From positions 1 to 7,347 of the forward strand of contig JAJXTX010000128.1 of assembly GCA_021783385.1 (NCBI GenBank): a stretch of 7,347 bases of DNA. Reading direction: 5' to 3'. A program made the position numbers and the translations under genes. Positions within the stretch are counted from its first letter, which is position 1, and each line of letters begins with the position of its first letter. Below, piece by piece: positions 1 to 5,593 of the stretch. The DNA comes from Pseudomonadota bacterium. GTDB lineage: Bacteria > Pseudomonadota > Gammaproteobacteria > Xanthomonadales > Rhodanobacteraceae. The notes beneath the pieces were generated by a model. That model had not been told where the DNA came from and did not search any database. It saw nothing but the letters and a program-made list of their open reading frames with translations.

Positions 1-573
1 TTGCGTGCGCTGCGACTCGACGAACGCGTCGACCATCGCCGCCGGCGTGTCGAAGCCGCGGAATGCGCGCGCCAGGCCGAGCCGGCGCGCCCAGCCGGTG
101 TCCACGCCGATGCTCCAGTAGGTCAGCCGGCCGCGCAGCAGCGGGGTGAGGTAGTTCTCCCACGCGTGGCTGCCGCCGATGTCGGCCGAGGTGATGCCCA
201 GCACGTGCACGTGGCTGACCATCGGCAGCGCGGCCACGCGGCGCACCCACGAACCACAGTGCACGCCGAACGGAAAGCGCATGTTGTCGGGGTGGTTGTC
301 GAGCACGACCACCTGGAATTTTCTGCCCGGTTGTCGGCGCGCGATCAGCGGCCAGCTGAGATGGTGAAAGTCGCCGCTGCCGGTGAACACGGTGCCGTAC
401 TGCGCCGGCAGCAGCTCGTCCAGCATCGTGCGGAAGCGCCGCAGGGTCGCCAGCGAGCAGCCGAAGCGGATCGACTCCTGCCAGTGTTCCAGCGGCAGCA
501 CCAGTCGATCCGCCAACGGCCCGACCGAGCGGTCGATGTCCAGCACCACCGGGCGCTGCGGCAGCTCATTCAT
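1..573 (-). CDS. Arginase/ureohydrolase-superfamily-like protein, 3' end missing
   Basis: The frame is open from an ATG at 573-571 to the left edge, giving 191 residues with no stop. Two arginase-fold signatures are visible. One is a GSGDFHH stretch (residues 65-71), comparable to the family's GGDHS. The other is LDNHPDN (91-97), in which D92, H94 and D96 keep the exact spacing of the DAHxD metal-binding motif. Family members hydrolyse C-N bonds of guanidino or related compounds using two Mn ions; the substrate here is unknown. The late SxDxD metal-ligand motif is not convincingly visible (a SIGVD at 154-158 is only a partial match) and probably lies past the edge. The start is well supported by AGGAG at 585-581, 7 nt upstream. 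The ATG overlaps the end of the upstream acyltransferase gene (ATGAATGA), so the two are probably translationally coupled. The fold call is moderately sure; ureohydrolase activity is unproven. Confidence 0.7.
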   Translation of the reverse strand, partial: MNELPQRPVVLDIDRSVGPLADRLVLPLEHWQESIRFGCSLATLRRFRTMLDELLPAQYGTVFTGSGDFHHLSWPLIARRQPGRKFQVVVLDNHPDNMRFPFGVHCGSWVRRVAALPMVSHVHVLGITSADIGGSHAWENYLTPLLRGRLTYWSIGVDTGWARRLGLARAFRGFDTPAAMVDAFVESQRTQ

Positions 574-1633
574 CGGTGGACTCCTGCGCCTGCCACTGGC
601 GATCGCTTTCGAAATGACCGCCGAGCCGGCGCAGCAGCGCGCGCAGCAGCGGGTTGCGCGCATACACTGCGTGACGGGTGAAGGTCATCCGCGCGCCGAG
701 GAAGGATTTCACCTCCGGGTCGGTCCAGCCGGCCACGTAATGACTGAGCCCGCGCTGCCGCGCGTAGTCGAGATTGTGCATCCAGCTGACGAAATACAGG
801 TTGTGCTGGCGCGCCTGCGGGTAGGCAAAGCCCACGTACTTGTCGACCAGCTTGCCGCCGTATTCGTAGCAGAGGTTCCAGCCGATCATCTGCCCGGCAT
901 GCCGATACACGAACACCACCCCGCCACTGTCGGCGTCCTGCAGCAGCGCCCGGAAAAATGCCGCGCTGAGGCGGTCGAAGTGGATCTCGCTTTGCGCGTA
1001 GACGTTGTCGAACAAGGCGTAGAACGCCGCCAGCGTGGCCTCCTCGCGAAAGCACGCGTCGCCGGTGTGCAGCGTCTCGATCTCCAGCTCGGCGCGCGAG
1101 CGCAGCTTGCGCCGGATGTTCTTGCGCCGTCCTGAAGACAGTCGCGCCAGGTACTCGTCGTCCGAGCCGAAGTCGATCGGCACCCACGCCAGCGCCTGGC
1201 CTTCCAGCAGCACAAAGCCTTCCGCCGCGCAGGCGCTGGCGAAGGCGCGTGCATGCGCGTTCGCGGCCTCGTCCAGCAGCGGCGAATCCTGCGCGATGTC
1301 CTTCACGATCAGCAACCGGCATTCGCGCCCATAGGCGGCTTTCAGCCCCTGTGCCAGCGCGGCCGGCGTGATCGCAGGCGGCAGCGGCGCGTATTCGGAC
1401 ACGGTGCTGCCGGCAAAGCGCGTGCGCCAGCGCAGCAGGCGGCCCCACCAGCGGTACAGCGGCAGGCGGGTGATGCGCCGGCGCAGCGCGTCGTCGGCGG
1501 TGGTCAGCAGATCGAACGGCGCGGCAAAGGTCGGCATGCCCTGCGGCGACAGCTCGACGGCGAAGCCGATCGGCGGCTGCGCCATGAAGTGCGCCAGCAG
1601 CGCATCGGGTTCCAGTTGCGAAATGAAAGGCAT
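566..1633 (-). CDS. FemAB/GNAT-like N-acyltransferase (COG3146-type)
   Basis: This 355-residue protein resembles the FemAB-like, GNAT-fold predicted N-acyltransferases often labelled peptidoglycan biosynthesis/recognition proteins. Known relatives transfer aminoacyl or acyl groups to amines. An N-terminal domain (about 1-155) precedes a basic SSGRRKNIRRKLRSR stretch (166-180) typical of this group. The C-terminal acyltransferase half follows, with GGVVFVYRHAGQMIGWNLCYEYGGKLVDKY around 237-266 (beta strands of a GNAT core) and HNLYFVSWMHNLDYARQRGLSHYVAG around 277-302. There is no signal peptide or membrane segment, so it is probably cytoplasmic. I chose ATG 1633. An upstream in-frame TTG at 1678 would add 15 residues, but it coincides with a TTGACA promoter-like box. 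No strong ribosome site precedes ATG 1633. The gene is divergent from the ACP/ketosynthase pair and overlaps the arginase-like gene by 8 nt. A role moving an ACP-bound chain to an amine is inference from context. Confidence 0.75.
   Translation of the reverse strand: MPFISQLEPDALLAHFMAQPPIGFAVELSPQGMPTFAAPFDLLTTADDALRRRITRLPLYRWWGRLLRWRTRFAGSTVSEYAPLPPAITPAALAQGLKAAYGRECRLLIVKDIAQDSPLLDEAANAHARAFASACAAEGFVLLEGQALAWVPIDFGSDDEYLARLSSGRRKNIRRKLRSRAELEIETLHTGDACFREEATLAAFYALFDNVYAQSEIHFDRLSAAFFRALLQDADSGGVVFVYRHAGQMIGWNLCYEYGGKLVDKYVGFAYPQARQHNLYFVSWMHNLDYARQRGLSHYVAGWTDPEVKSFLGARMTFTRHAVYARNPLLRALLRRLGGHFESDRQWQAQESTDE
581..585 (-). promoter_or_regulatory. Shine-Dalgarno site of the arginase-like gene
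   Basis: On the minus strand, AGGAG lies 7 nt before the ATG at 573-571, inside the last codons of the upstream acyltransferase gene. It decides the start of the arginase-like gene, whose reading frame would otherwise be easy to miss among overlapping frames. Confidence 0.65.
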
Positions 1634-1698
1634 AAGTAAGCGAGTTTGCCTAGACTGAGGGACAGATGACACTGTCAATTGCTGCCGAGGACCTCGCC
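1634..1698. promoter_or_regulatory. Divergent promoter region between acyltransferase and ACP genes
   Basis: This 65-bp spacer must drive both the leftward acyltransferase/arginase-like operon and the rightward ACP/ketosynthase pair. On the minus strand a perfect TTGACA (1678-1673) could be a -35 box; the best -10 candidate after 17-18 nt is poor (TCTAGG, 1654-1649). On the plus strand TAGACT (1651-1656) matches a -10 box at 4 of 6 positions but has no clear -35 box. GAGG at 1687-1690, 8 nt before ATG 1699, is the ribosome site of the ACP gene. Confidence 0.4.
1661..1677. promoter_or_regulatory. Overlapping palindromes, possible operator
   Basis: Two perfect inverted repeats overlap here: GACAG-N6-CTGTC (1661-1676) and TGACA-C-TGTCA (1667-1677). 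They cover the TTGACA box of the leftward promoter and lie just upstream of the ACP ribosome site. A dimeric repressor or activator bound here could control both divergent operons together. No regulator gene is in the window and I do not recognise the motif as a known operator. Confidence 0.35.
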
Positions 1699-1971
1699 AT
1701 GAACGATACGACCGAACAACAGGTATTCGAGATCATCGCCAAGCAGGCCAAGATCCCGGTGGAAACCATCAAGCCCGAGTCCACCCTGAAGGATCTGGGC
1801 ATAGCGTCGCTGGAGGCGATCGAGGTGATCTTCGACATCGAGGAGCATTTCAACATCACCTTCCCCGACCAGCAGGGCGCCAACTTCGACACCGACACGG
1901 CGCAGAGCCTGGTCGATGCGGTGCGTCTGGGACTGGCCGCCAAGGCCGCCGCGGGCGAAGGATCAAAGTAA
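1699..1971 (+). CDS. Acyl carrier protein, dedicated type
   Basis: This 90-residue protein has the size and helix pattern of an acyl carrier protein. The phosphopantetheine attachment site is Ser37 in DLGIASLEAIEVIFDIEE (32-49). The usual Asp before the Ser (DSL) is Ala, which is uncommon in housekeeping AcpP but occurs among specialised carriers. An Ala/Lys/Gly-rich tail (about 80-90) is probably flexible. ATG 1699 is chosen because GAGG (1687-1690) lies 8 nt upstream and the product then begins as carriers usually do. An in-frame ATG at 1666 would add 11 residues with no family support. The stop TAA overlaps the ketosynthase ATG (TAATG), so the two are co-translated and are very probably partners. 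Its chain substrate is unknown. Confidence 0.88.
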   Translation: MNDTTEQQVFEIIAKQAKIPVETIKPESTLKDLGIASLEAIEVIFDIEEHFNITFPDQQGANFDTDTAQSLVDAVRLGLAAKAAAGEGSK

Positions 1972-3203
1972 TGCGCAACCCCACGATGCCGCGCGTCGCG
2001 ATTACCGGCATGGGCGCAATCAGCCCGCTCGGGGTGGGCGCCGAGGCGCTGTGGCAGGGCCTGCGCGAAGGCCGCAGTGCGATCGGCCCGCTGCGCCACC
2101 CCGACGCCGAGCGGCTGCGCGTGAAGATCGCGGCGCAGGTGCCGGCCAGCTTCGACCCTGCCGCCAACATCGACGAGCGCACGCTGCCGCTGCTCGACCG
2201 CACCTCCGAGTTCGCGCTGCACGCCGCGCGCGAGGCGATCGCGCAGTCGGGGCTGGATTTCAGCCGCGACGGACTGGGTCTGCGCACCGCCGTGATCGTC
2301 GGCACCGGTGTCGGCGGCGAAACCACCCAGGACGAACAGAGCCGGCGGCTGTACGCGGACAACGCCGCGCGCGTGCATCCGCTGTCGATCGTGCGGCTGA
2401 TGACGAACGCCTCGGCCAGCCAGATCAGCATCGCCTGGGGCCTGCGCGGGCCGACCTTCGCGGTCGCCAGCGCCTGCGCCTCGGCCAACCACGCGATCAT
2501 CCAGGCGGCACAGATGATCCGCTACGGACTCGCCGATGTGGCGATCGCCGGCGGCACCGAAGCCTGCCTCACCTACGGCGCGCTGCGCGCCTGGGAAGCG
2601 ATGCGCGTGCTCGCCGACGACACCTGCCGCCCGTTCAGCGTGAACCGCCGCGGGCTGGTACTCGGCGAGGGCGCCGGCATCTTCGTGCTGGAATCGATGG
2701 AGCACGCGCAGGCGCGCGGCGCGGTGATCCTGGCCGAGCTGGCGGGCACCGGCATGACCGCCGACGCCACCGACATCGTGATGCCCAGTGCCACCGGCGC
2801 CGCCGCCGCCATGACCCTGGCGCTGGCCGATGCCGGCCTGGCCGCGCAGGACGTCGACTACATCAACGCCCACGGCACCGGCACCCTGGCCAACGACGTC
2901 ACCGAGACCAAGGCCATCCGGCTCGCCTTCGGCGCGCATGCCGATCGTCTCGCGGTGTCGTCGACCAAGTCGATGCATGGACATGCACTGGGCGCCTCCG
3001 GCGCGCTGGAACTGGTGGCGGTGCTCGGCGCGCTGCGCGACCGCGTGGTGCCGCCGACCGCCCATCTGGATCAGCCCGACCCCGCCTGCAACCTGGACTA
3101 CGTGCCCAACGTGGCGCGCGAGATGCCGGTGCGCGCCGCGCTGAGCAATTCGTTCGCCTTCGGCGGGCTGAATGCGGTGCTGGCGCTCAAGCGAGCGCCA
3201 TAA
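1971..3203 (+). CDS. Beta-ketoacyl-ACP synthase, FabF/NodE-like
   Basis: This 410-residue thiolase-fold condensing enzyme has the full-length size of FabF-type synthases, which extend an acyl chain by decarboxylative condensation with malonyl-ACP. The Cys-His-His catalytic set is complete: Cys169 in SACASANHAI, His301 in NAHGTGT, and His338 in STKSMHGHALGASG with Lys333. The glycine-rich GEGAG (232-236) and FAFGGLNA (395-402) segments are also present. Residue 336 is His where FabF usually has Thr, and the late motif reads AFGGLNA rather than GFGGTN. SACASANHAI recalls NodE-like, pathway-specific synthases more than housekeeping FabF. The start at 1971 has GAAGGA (1957-1962) 8 nt upstream and overlaps the ACP stop. 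An alternative ATG at 1986 would give a more FabF-like N-terminus. No ketoreductase or dehydratase is adjacent, so chain processing must use general enzymes or genes outside the window. Confidence 0.9.
   Translation: MRNPTMPRVAITGMGAISPLGVGAEALWQGLREGRSAIGPLRHPDAERLRVKIAAQVPASFDPAANIDERTLPLLDRTSEFALHAAREAIAQSGLDFSRDGLGLRTAVIVGTGVGGETTQDEQSRRLYADNAARVHPLSIVRLMTNASASQISIAWGLRGPTFAVASACASANHAIIQAAQMIRYGLADVAIAGGTEACLTYGALRAWEAMRVLADDTCRPFSVNRRGLVLGEGAGIFVLESMEHAQARGAVILAELAGTGMTADATDIVMPSATGAAAAMTLALADAGLAAQDVDYINAHGTGTLANDVTETKAIRLAFGAHADRLAVSSTKSMHGHALGASGALELVAVLGALRDRVVPPTAHLDQPDPACNLDYVPNVAREMPVRAALSNSFAFGGLNAVLALKRAP
3181..3200 (+). repeat. Perfect hairpin in the last ketosynthase codons
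   Basis: TGGCGCTC (3181-3188), a four-base loop, then GAGCGCCA (3193-3200) form a perfect 8-bp stem that ends immediately before the TAA stop of the ketosynthase. No T tract follows, so it is not a standard terminator, but it could stabilise the 3' end of the ACP/ketosynthase mRNA. Confidence 0.5.
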
Positions 3204-3209
3204 TCAGAG

Positions 3210-3269
3210 CGGCGGGCAGTGCCCGCCCTACAGGGCTTGCACCGCGCGCAGCGCGGGCACTGCCTGCCG
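3210..3269. repeat. REP-like nested inverted-repeat element
   Basis: GGCGGGCA-G-TGCCCGCC (3211-3227) is a perfect palindrome. A near copy in inverted orientation lies at 3253-3269 and matches the reverse complement of 3210-3226 at 16 of 17 positions. Between them lie two more small stems, GCCC-TACA-GGGC (3225-3236) and CCGCGC-GCA-GCGCGG (3242-3256). Two inverted palindromic units with a short spacer is the classic architecture of a REP pair (BIME-like) in gammaproteobacteria. It sits between convergent genes, the usual place. Copy number cannot be judged from one window. Confidence 0.55.
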
Positions 3270-3291
3270 TCTTGATGTACGAGAGCACCTG

Positions 3292-3314
3292 CCCTCTCCC
3301 CGGCGGGGAGAGGG
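3292..3314. terminator. Strong bidirectional hairpin between convergent genes
   Basis: CCCTCTCCCC (3292-3301), GGC, GGGGAGAGGG (3305-3314) make a perfect 10-bp GC-rich stem with a 3-nt loop. It lies 12 nt beyond the aminotransferase stop and about 90 nt beyond the ketosynthase stop. There is no T run on either strand, so it is not a canonical intrinsic terminator. It may block readthrough between the convergent operons or be another dispersed palindromic repeat. Confidence 0.5.
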
Positions 3315-3325
3315 TCGTCAAGGCA

Positions 3326-4729
3326 TCAGCCCTTCTTGGCCTTGGTCAGCAGCTGGTCGAGCAGGCTGATCGCCAGATCGATCTCGTCGTGGGTGATGTT
3401 GAGCGACGGCGCGAACGTGATCACGTTCTTGTACCAGCCGCCCACGTCCAGCACGAGGCCGATGGGCTTGCCGTTGTGCTCGAGGTCGCCGGCCAGGCCG
3501 ATGTCGACCATCTTGTCCAGCAGCGCCTTGTTCGGGGTGAAGCCGTCGTCGGTGCAGATTTCAGCGCGCAGGGCGAGACCCAGGCCGTCGACGTCGCCGA
3601 TTTCCTTGTGCCGTTTCTGCAGGTCGCGCAAGCCGTCGAGGAAGTGCGCGCCCTTCTCCGGCACGGTGCGCTCGTAGTCAAGTTCGTAGCCCATCTTGAT
3701 CACTTCGAGGCCGAGCGAGGTGCCCAGCGGATTCGAGTTGAAGGTGGAGTGGGTGGAACCCGGCGGGAAGATGGTCGGGTTGATCAGCTCCTCGCGCGCC
3801 CACAGGCCGGACAGCGGATTGAGGCCGTTGGTGAGCGCCTTGCCGAACACCACCACGTCCGGCGTCACGCCGAAATTCTCGATCGACCACAGCTTGCCGG
3901 TGCGCCAGAAACCCATCTGGATTTCGTCGACCACCATCAGGATGCCGTACTGGTCCAGTACCTTCTTCAGTCCCTGGAAGAAGCCCATCGGCGGGATCAC
4001 GTAGCCGCCGGTGCCCTGGATCGGCTCGACGTAGAACGCCGCGTATTCACACTGGTTGGTCTTCGGGTCCCACACGCCGTTGTATTCGGTCTCGAACAGG
4101 CGCGCGAACTGGTTCACGCAGCCGTCCGAGTATTCCTCGGCGGTCATGCCCTTGGGCCGACGGAACGGGTACGGAAACGGCAGGAACATCGCGCGCTCGC
4201 CGAAGTGGCCGAAGCGGCGGCGGTAGCGGTAGCTGGAAGTGATCGCCGAAGCGCCCAGCGTGCGGCCGTGATAGCCGCCCTCGAAGGCGAACATCAGGCT
4301 CTTGCCGTTCTTGAAGTTGCGCACCAGCTTGAGCGAATCCTCGATCGCCTGCGCACCGCCCACGTTGAAATGCACACGGCCGTCGAGGCCGAACTTCTTC
4401 TTGGCATCCAGCGCGATGGTCTTGGCCAGCTCGATGCGGGTCTGGTGCAGGTACTGGCTGGCGACCTGCGGCAGCAGGTCGATCTGGTTCTTCAGCACGT
4501 TGTTCAGCCGCTTGTTGGCGTAGCCGAAGTTGACCGCCGAGTACCACATCTGCAGATCGAGGAACGGCACGCCCGCGGTGTCGTACATGTAGCTGCCTTC
4601 GCAGGTGCGAAAGATCTTCGGCGGATCGACGTAATGCACGGTGTCGCCGAAGGAGCTGTACTTCGCCTCGTCGGCGAGCAGCTGGGCGTCGTCGATGACG
4701 ACCTGGGCGTTCTTGTCGAAAGCGTTCAT
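3326..4729 (-). CDS. Class III PLP-dependent aminotransferase
   Basis: This 467-residue fold-type I PLP enzyme of the class III (omega) group would move an amino group between an amine or amino acid and a keto acid or aldehyde. Lys297 in VVFGKALTNG is the Schiff-base lysine, and Asp268 in VVDEIQMGF binds the pyridine nitrogen. GGYHGRTLGA (151-160) and STHSTFNSNPLG (325-336) match the family's cofactor and phosphate-binding segments. The usual SGTEA segment reads VGGAQAIEDSLKL (123-135), recalling lysine-epsilon-aminotransferase-like proteins, but I cannot name the substrate. The chosen start ATG 4729 gives a normal N-terminus; the frame extends upstream only by reading through the phosphatase gene. 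A weak GGA lies 8 nt before it. It starts 19 nt after the phosphatase stop, so the two form an operon. It converges on the ketosynthase. It probably supplies the amine part of the product (inference). Confidence 0.9.
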   Translation of the reverse strand: MNAFDKNAQVVIDDAQLLADEAKYSSFGDTVHYVDPPKIFRTCEGSYMYDTAGVPFLDLQMWYSAVNFGYANKRLNNVLKNQIDLLPQVASQYLHQTRIELAKTIALDAKKKFGLDGRVHFNVGGAQAIEDSLKLVRNFKNGKSLMFAFEGGYHGRTLGASAITSSYRYRRRFGHFGERAMFLPFPYPFRRPKGMTAEEYSDGCVNQFARLFETEYNGVWDPKTNQCEYAAFYVEPIQGTGGYVIPPMGFFQGLKKVLDQYGILMVVDEIQMGFWRTGKLWSIENFGVTPDVVVFGKALTNGLNPLSGLWAREELINPTIFPPGSTHSTFNSNPLGTSLGLEVIKMGYELDYERTVPEKGAHFLDGLRDLQKRHKEIGDVDGLGLALRAEICTDDGFTPNKALLDKMVDIGLAGDLEHNGKPIGLVLDVGGWYKNVITFAPSLNITHDEIDLAISLLDQLLTKAKKG

Positions 4730-4748
4730 GGGCGGGATCCGGAGAGGT

Positions 4749-5480
4749 TCAGAGAGACAGGGCCTGGGCGTGATGCGGGACATGCTCGACCAGCAGGCTG
4801 CCGTCGAGCAGCCGCGGCAGCAACTCCAGCGCATCCTCGAAGCCGGTGATCGGCGCATACGGAATGCCGGCGGCGCGGCAATGCTCGATCAGGCGGTGCT
4901 TGGCAAACACGAAATCCACACGGTCGGCGGCGCAGAAATCCGACGCGCCATCGCCGATCAGCAGGGTGCGGGTGGCACCGGCGGCGCGGGCCTGCGCCAC
5001 ACAGGCGCACTTGCAGGTACCGCTGCGGCAACCTTCGGCCTGGAACGGCGAAGTCAGCTGCCACTGCTTCGGCGGCTCGGCCGGTGCCAGGTGGTTGGCC
5101 GCCAGCGGCAGGTCGTCCAGCCCGTAGCGGCCGAGAATCTGATGGATCGCGTAGTCGAGGCCATCGCTGACCACGCGGATCGGCACGTTCAGCGCCCGCG
5201 CCTTCGCCACGAAACCGGGAAACGCGTGGTCGATCCACAGCCCGGCCAGGTGTGCATCCAGCTGCGGGCGCGTCATCTGCAGCAGATCGACCTGGCCGGA
5301 CATGCACTCGCGCGAGCCGATGCGTCCGGCGCGCCAGTCCTGCTCCAGCACTTCCCAGCCCGGCCGGCCGAAGCGGTCGAGCAGCGAATCGATCACGTCC
5401 TCGACGGAGATGGTGCCGTCGAAATCACACAGGATGGTCCAACCGGAGACAGGCATCGGCAACTTGTTCATGGCATTCAT
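4749..5480 (-). CDS. HAD-IB phosphatase, MtnX/SerB-like
   Basis: This 243-residue protein has all four haloacid dehalogenase motifs. Motif I is DFDGT (19-23; D19 nucleophile, D21 acid/base), motif II is VVSDG (Ser105), the motif III Lys is probably Lys157 in GTCKCAC, and motif IV is GDGASD (176-181; D177 and D181 bind Mg). The order and length match the MtnX-like subfamily, which dephosphorylates small phosphorylated keto or amino compounds. Four cysteines cluster at 151-160, more than the two usual near the motif III Lys in MtnX relatives. No methionine-salvage genes are adjacent, and pairing with the aminotransferase argues for another substrate. The start is ATG 5480 or, nine bases later, ATG 5471 (MNKLPMP); neither has a close ribosome site. 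AGGAGG lies about 30 nt upstream at 5516-5511. Confidence 0.85.
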   Translation of the reverse strand: MNAMNKLPMPVSGWTILCDFDGTISVEDVIDSLLDRFGRPGWEVLEQDWRAGRIGSRECMSGQVDLLQMTRPQLDAHLAGLWIDHAFPGFVAKARALNVPIRVVSDGLDYAIHQILGRYGLDDLPLAANHLAPAEPPKQWQLTSPFQAEGCRSGTCKCACVAQARAAGATRTLLIGDGASDFCAADRVDFVFAKHRLIEHCRAAGIPYAPITGFEDALELLPRLLDGSLLVEHVPHHAQALSL

Positions 5481-5489
5481 GCGAACAAG
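5463..5489 (-). repeat. Inverted repeat spanning the phosphatase start codons
   Basis: CTTGTTC and GAACAAG (5463-5469 and 5483-5489) are perfect 7-bp arms around a 13-nt loop. In the phosphatase mRNA the loop holds the first candidate AUG (5480), and the second AUG (5471) begins at the loop/stem boundary. It could be a protein-binding site or an mRNA hairpin affecting initiation. Confidence 0.35.
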
Positions 5490-5593
5490 GTTAGAAAGCC
5501 TGTCTTTCGGCCTCCTTTCCCTACCCAACGGTGGCTGAGCAAGGAGCCGCGGCATCACGCGAAGCACCTCGTTAGCACTTATGCTGTTTCTCC
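5481..5593. promoter_or_regulatory. Divergent spacer, phosphatase operon / MipA gene
   Basis: This 113-bp spacer must hold promoters for the leftward phosphatase/aminotransferase operon and the rightward MipA gene. On the minus strand it holds AGGAGG (5516-5511) followed by a small GAAAG/CTTTC stem (5494-5508). On the plus strand it holds AAGGAG (5541-5546), too far from the MipA ATG, and a TATGCT -10-like box (5580-5585) so close to the ATG that the mRNA would be nearly leaderless. No convincing -35 box is visible for either direction. Confidence 0.35.

Noticed and set aside
1..681. A 226-residue plus-strand open frame at the left edge
   Set aside because: The minus strand carries the arginase-like metal motif and a well-placed ribosome site; the plus frame is Arg/Ala/His-rich without motifs.
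1666..1698. An earlier ACP start at ATG 1666
   Set aside because: It has no ribosome site at proper spacing and would place the palindromic operator-like sequence inside the coding region; ATG 1699 has GAGG 8 nt upstream.
1650..3065. A 471-residue minus-strand open frame opposite the ACP and ketosynthase
   Set aside because: Its His/Gly/Arg/Ala-rich composition and lack of any recognisable motif mark it as the antisense shadow of clearly real genes.
3204..3325. A CRISPR-like or small-RNA locus in the hairpin-rich spacer
   Set aside because: There are no regularly spaced direct repeats, promoter or terminator T tract; inverted REP-like units explain the structure better.
1916..4849. A 977-residue plus-strand open frame
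   Set aside because: It runs out of frame through the ketosynthase and antisense through the aminotransferase, both of which have complete catalytic motifs. Its protein is Arg/Ala/Gly-rich low-complexity sequence, a typical high-GC shadow.
5481..5593. A small gene using the AGGAGG or AAGGAG sites in the divergent spacer
   Set aside because: No start codon with a useful frame follows either site; the nearest candidate on the minus strand (TTG) stops after three codons.
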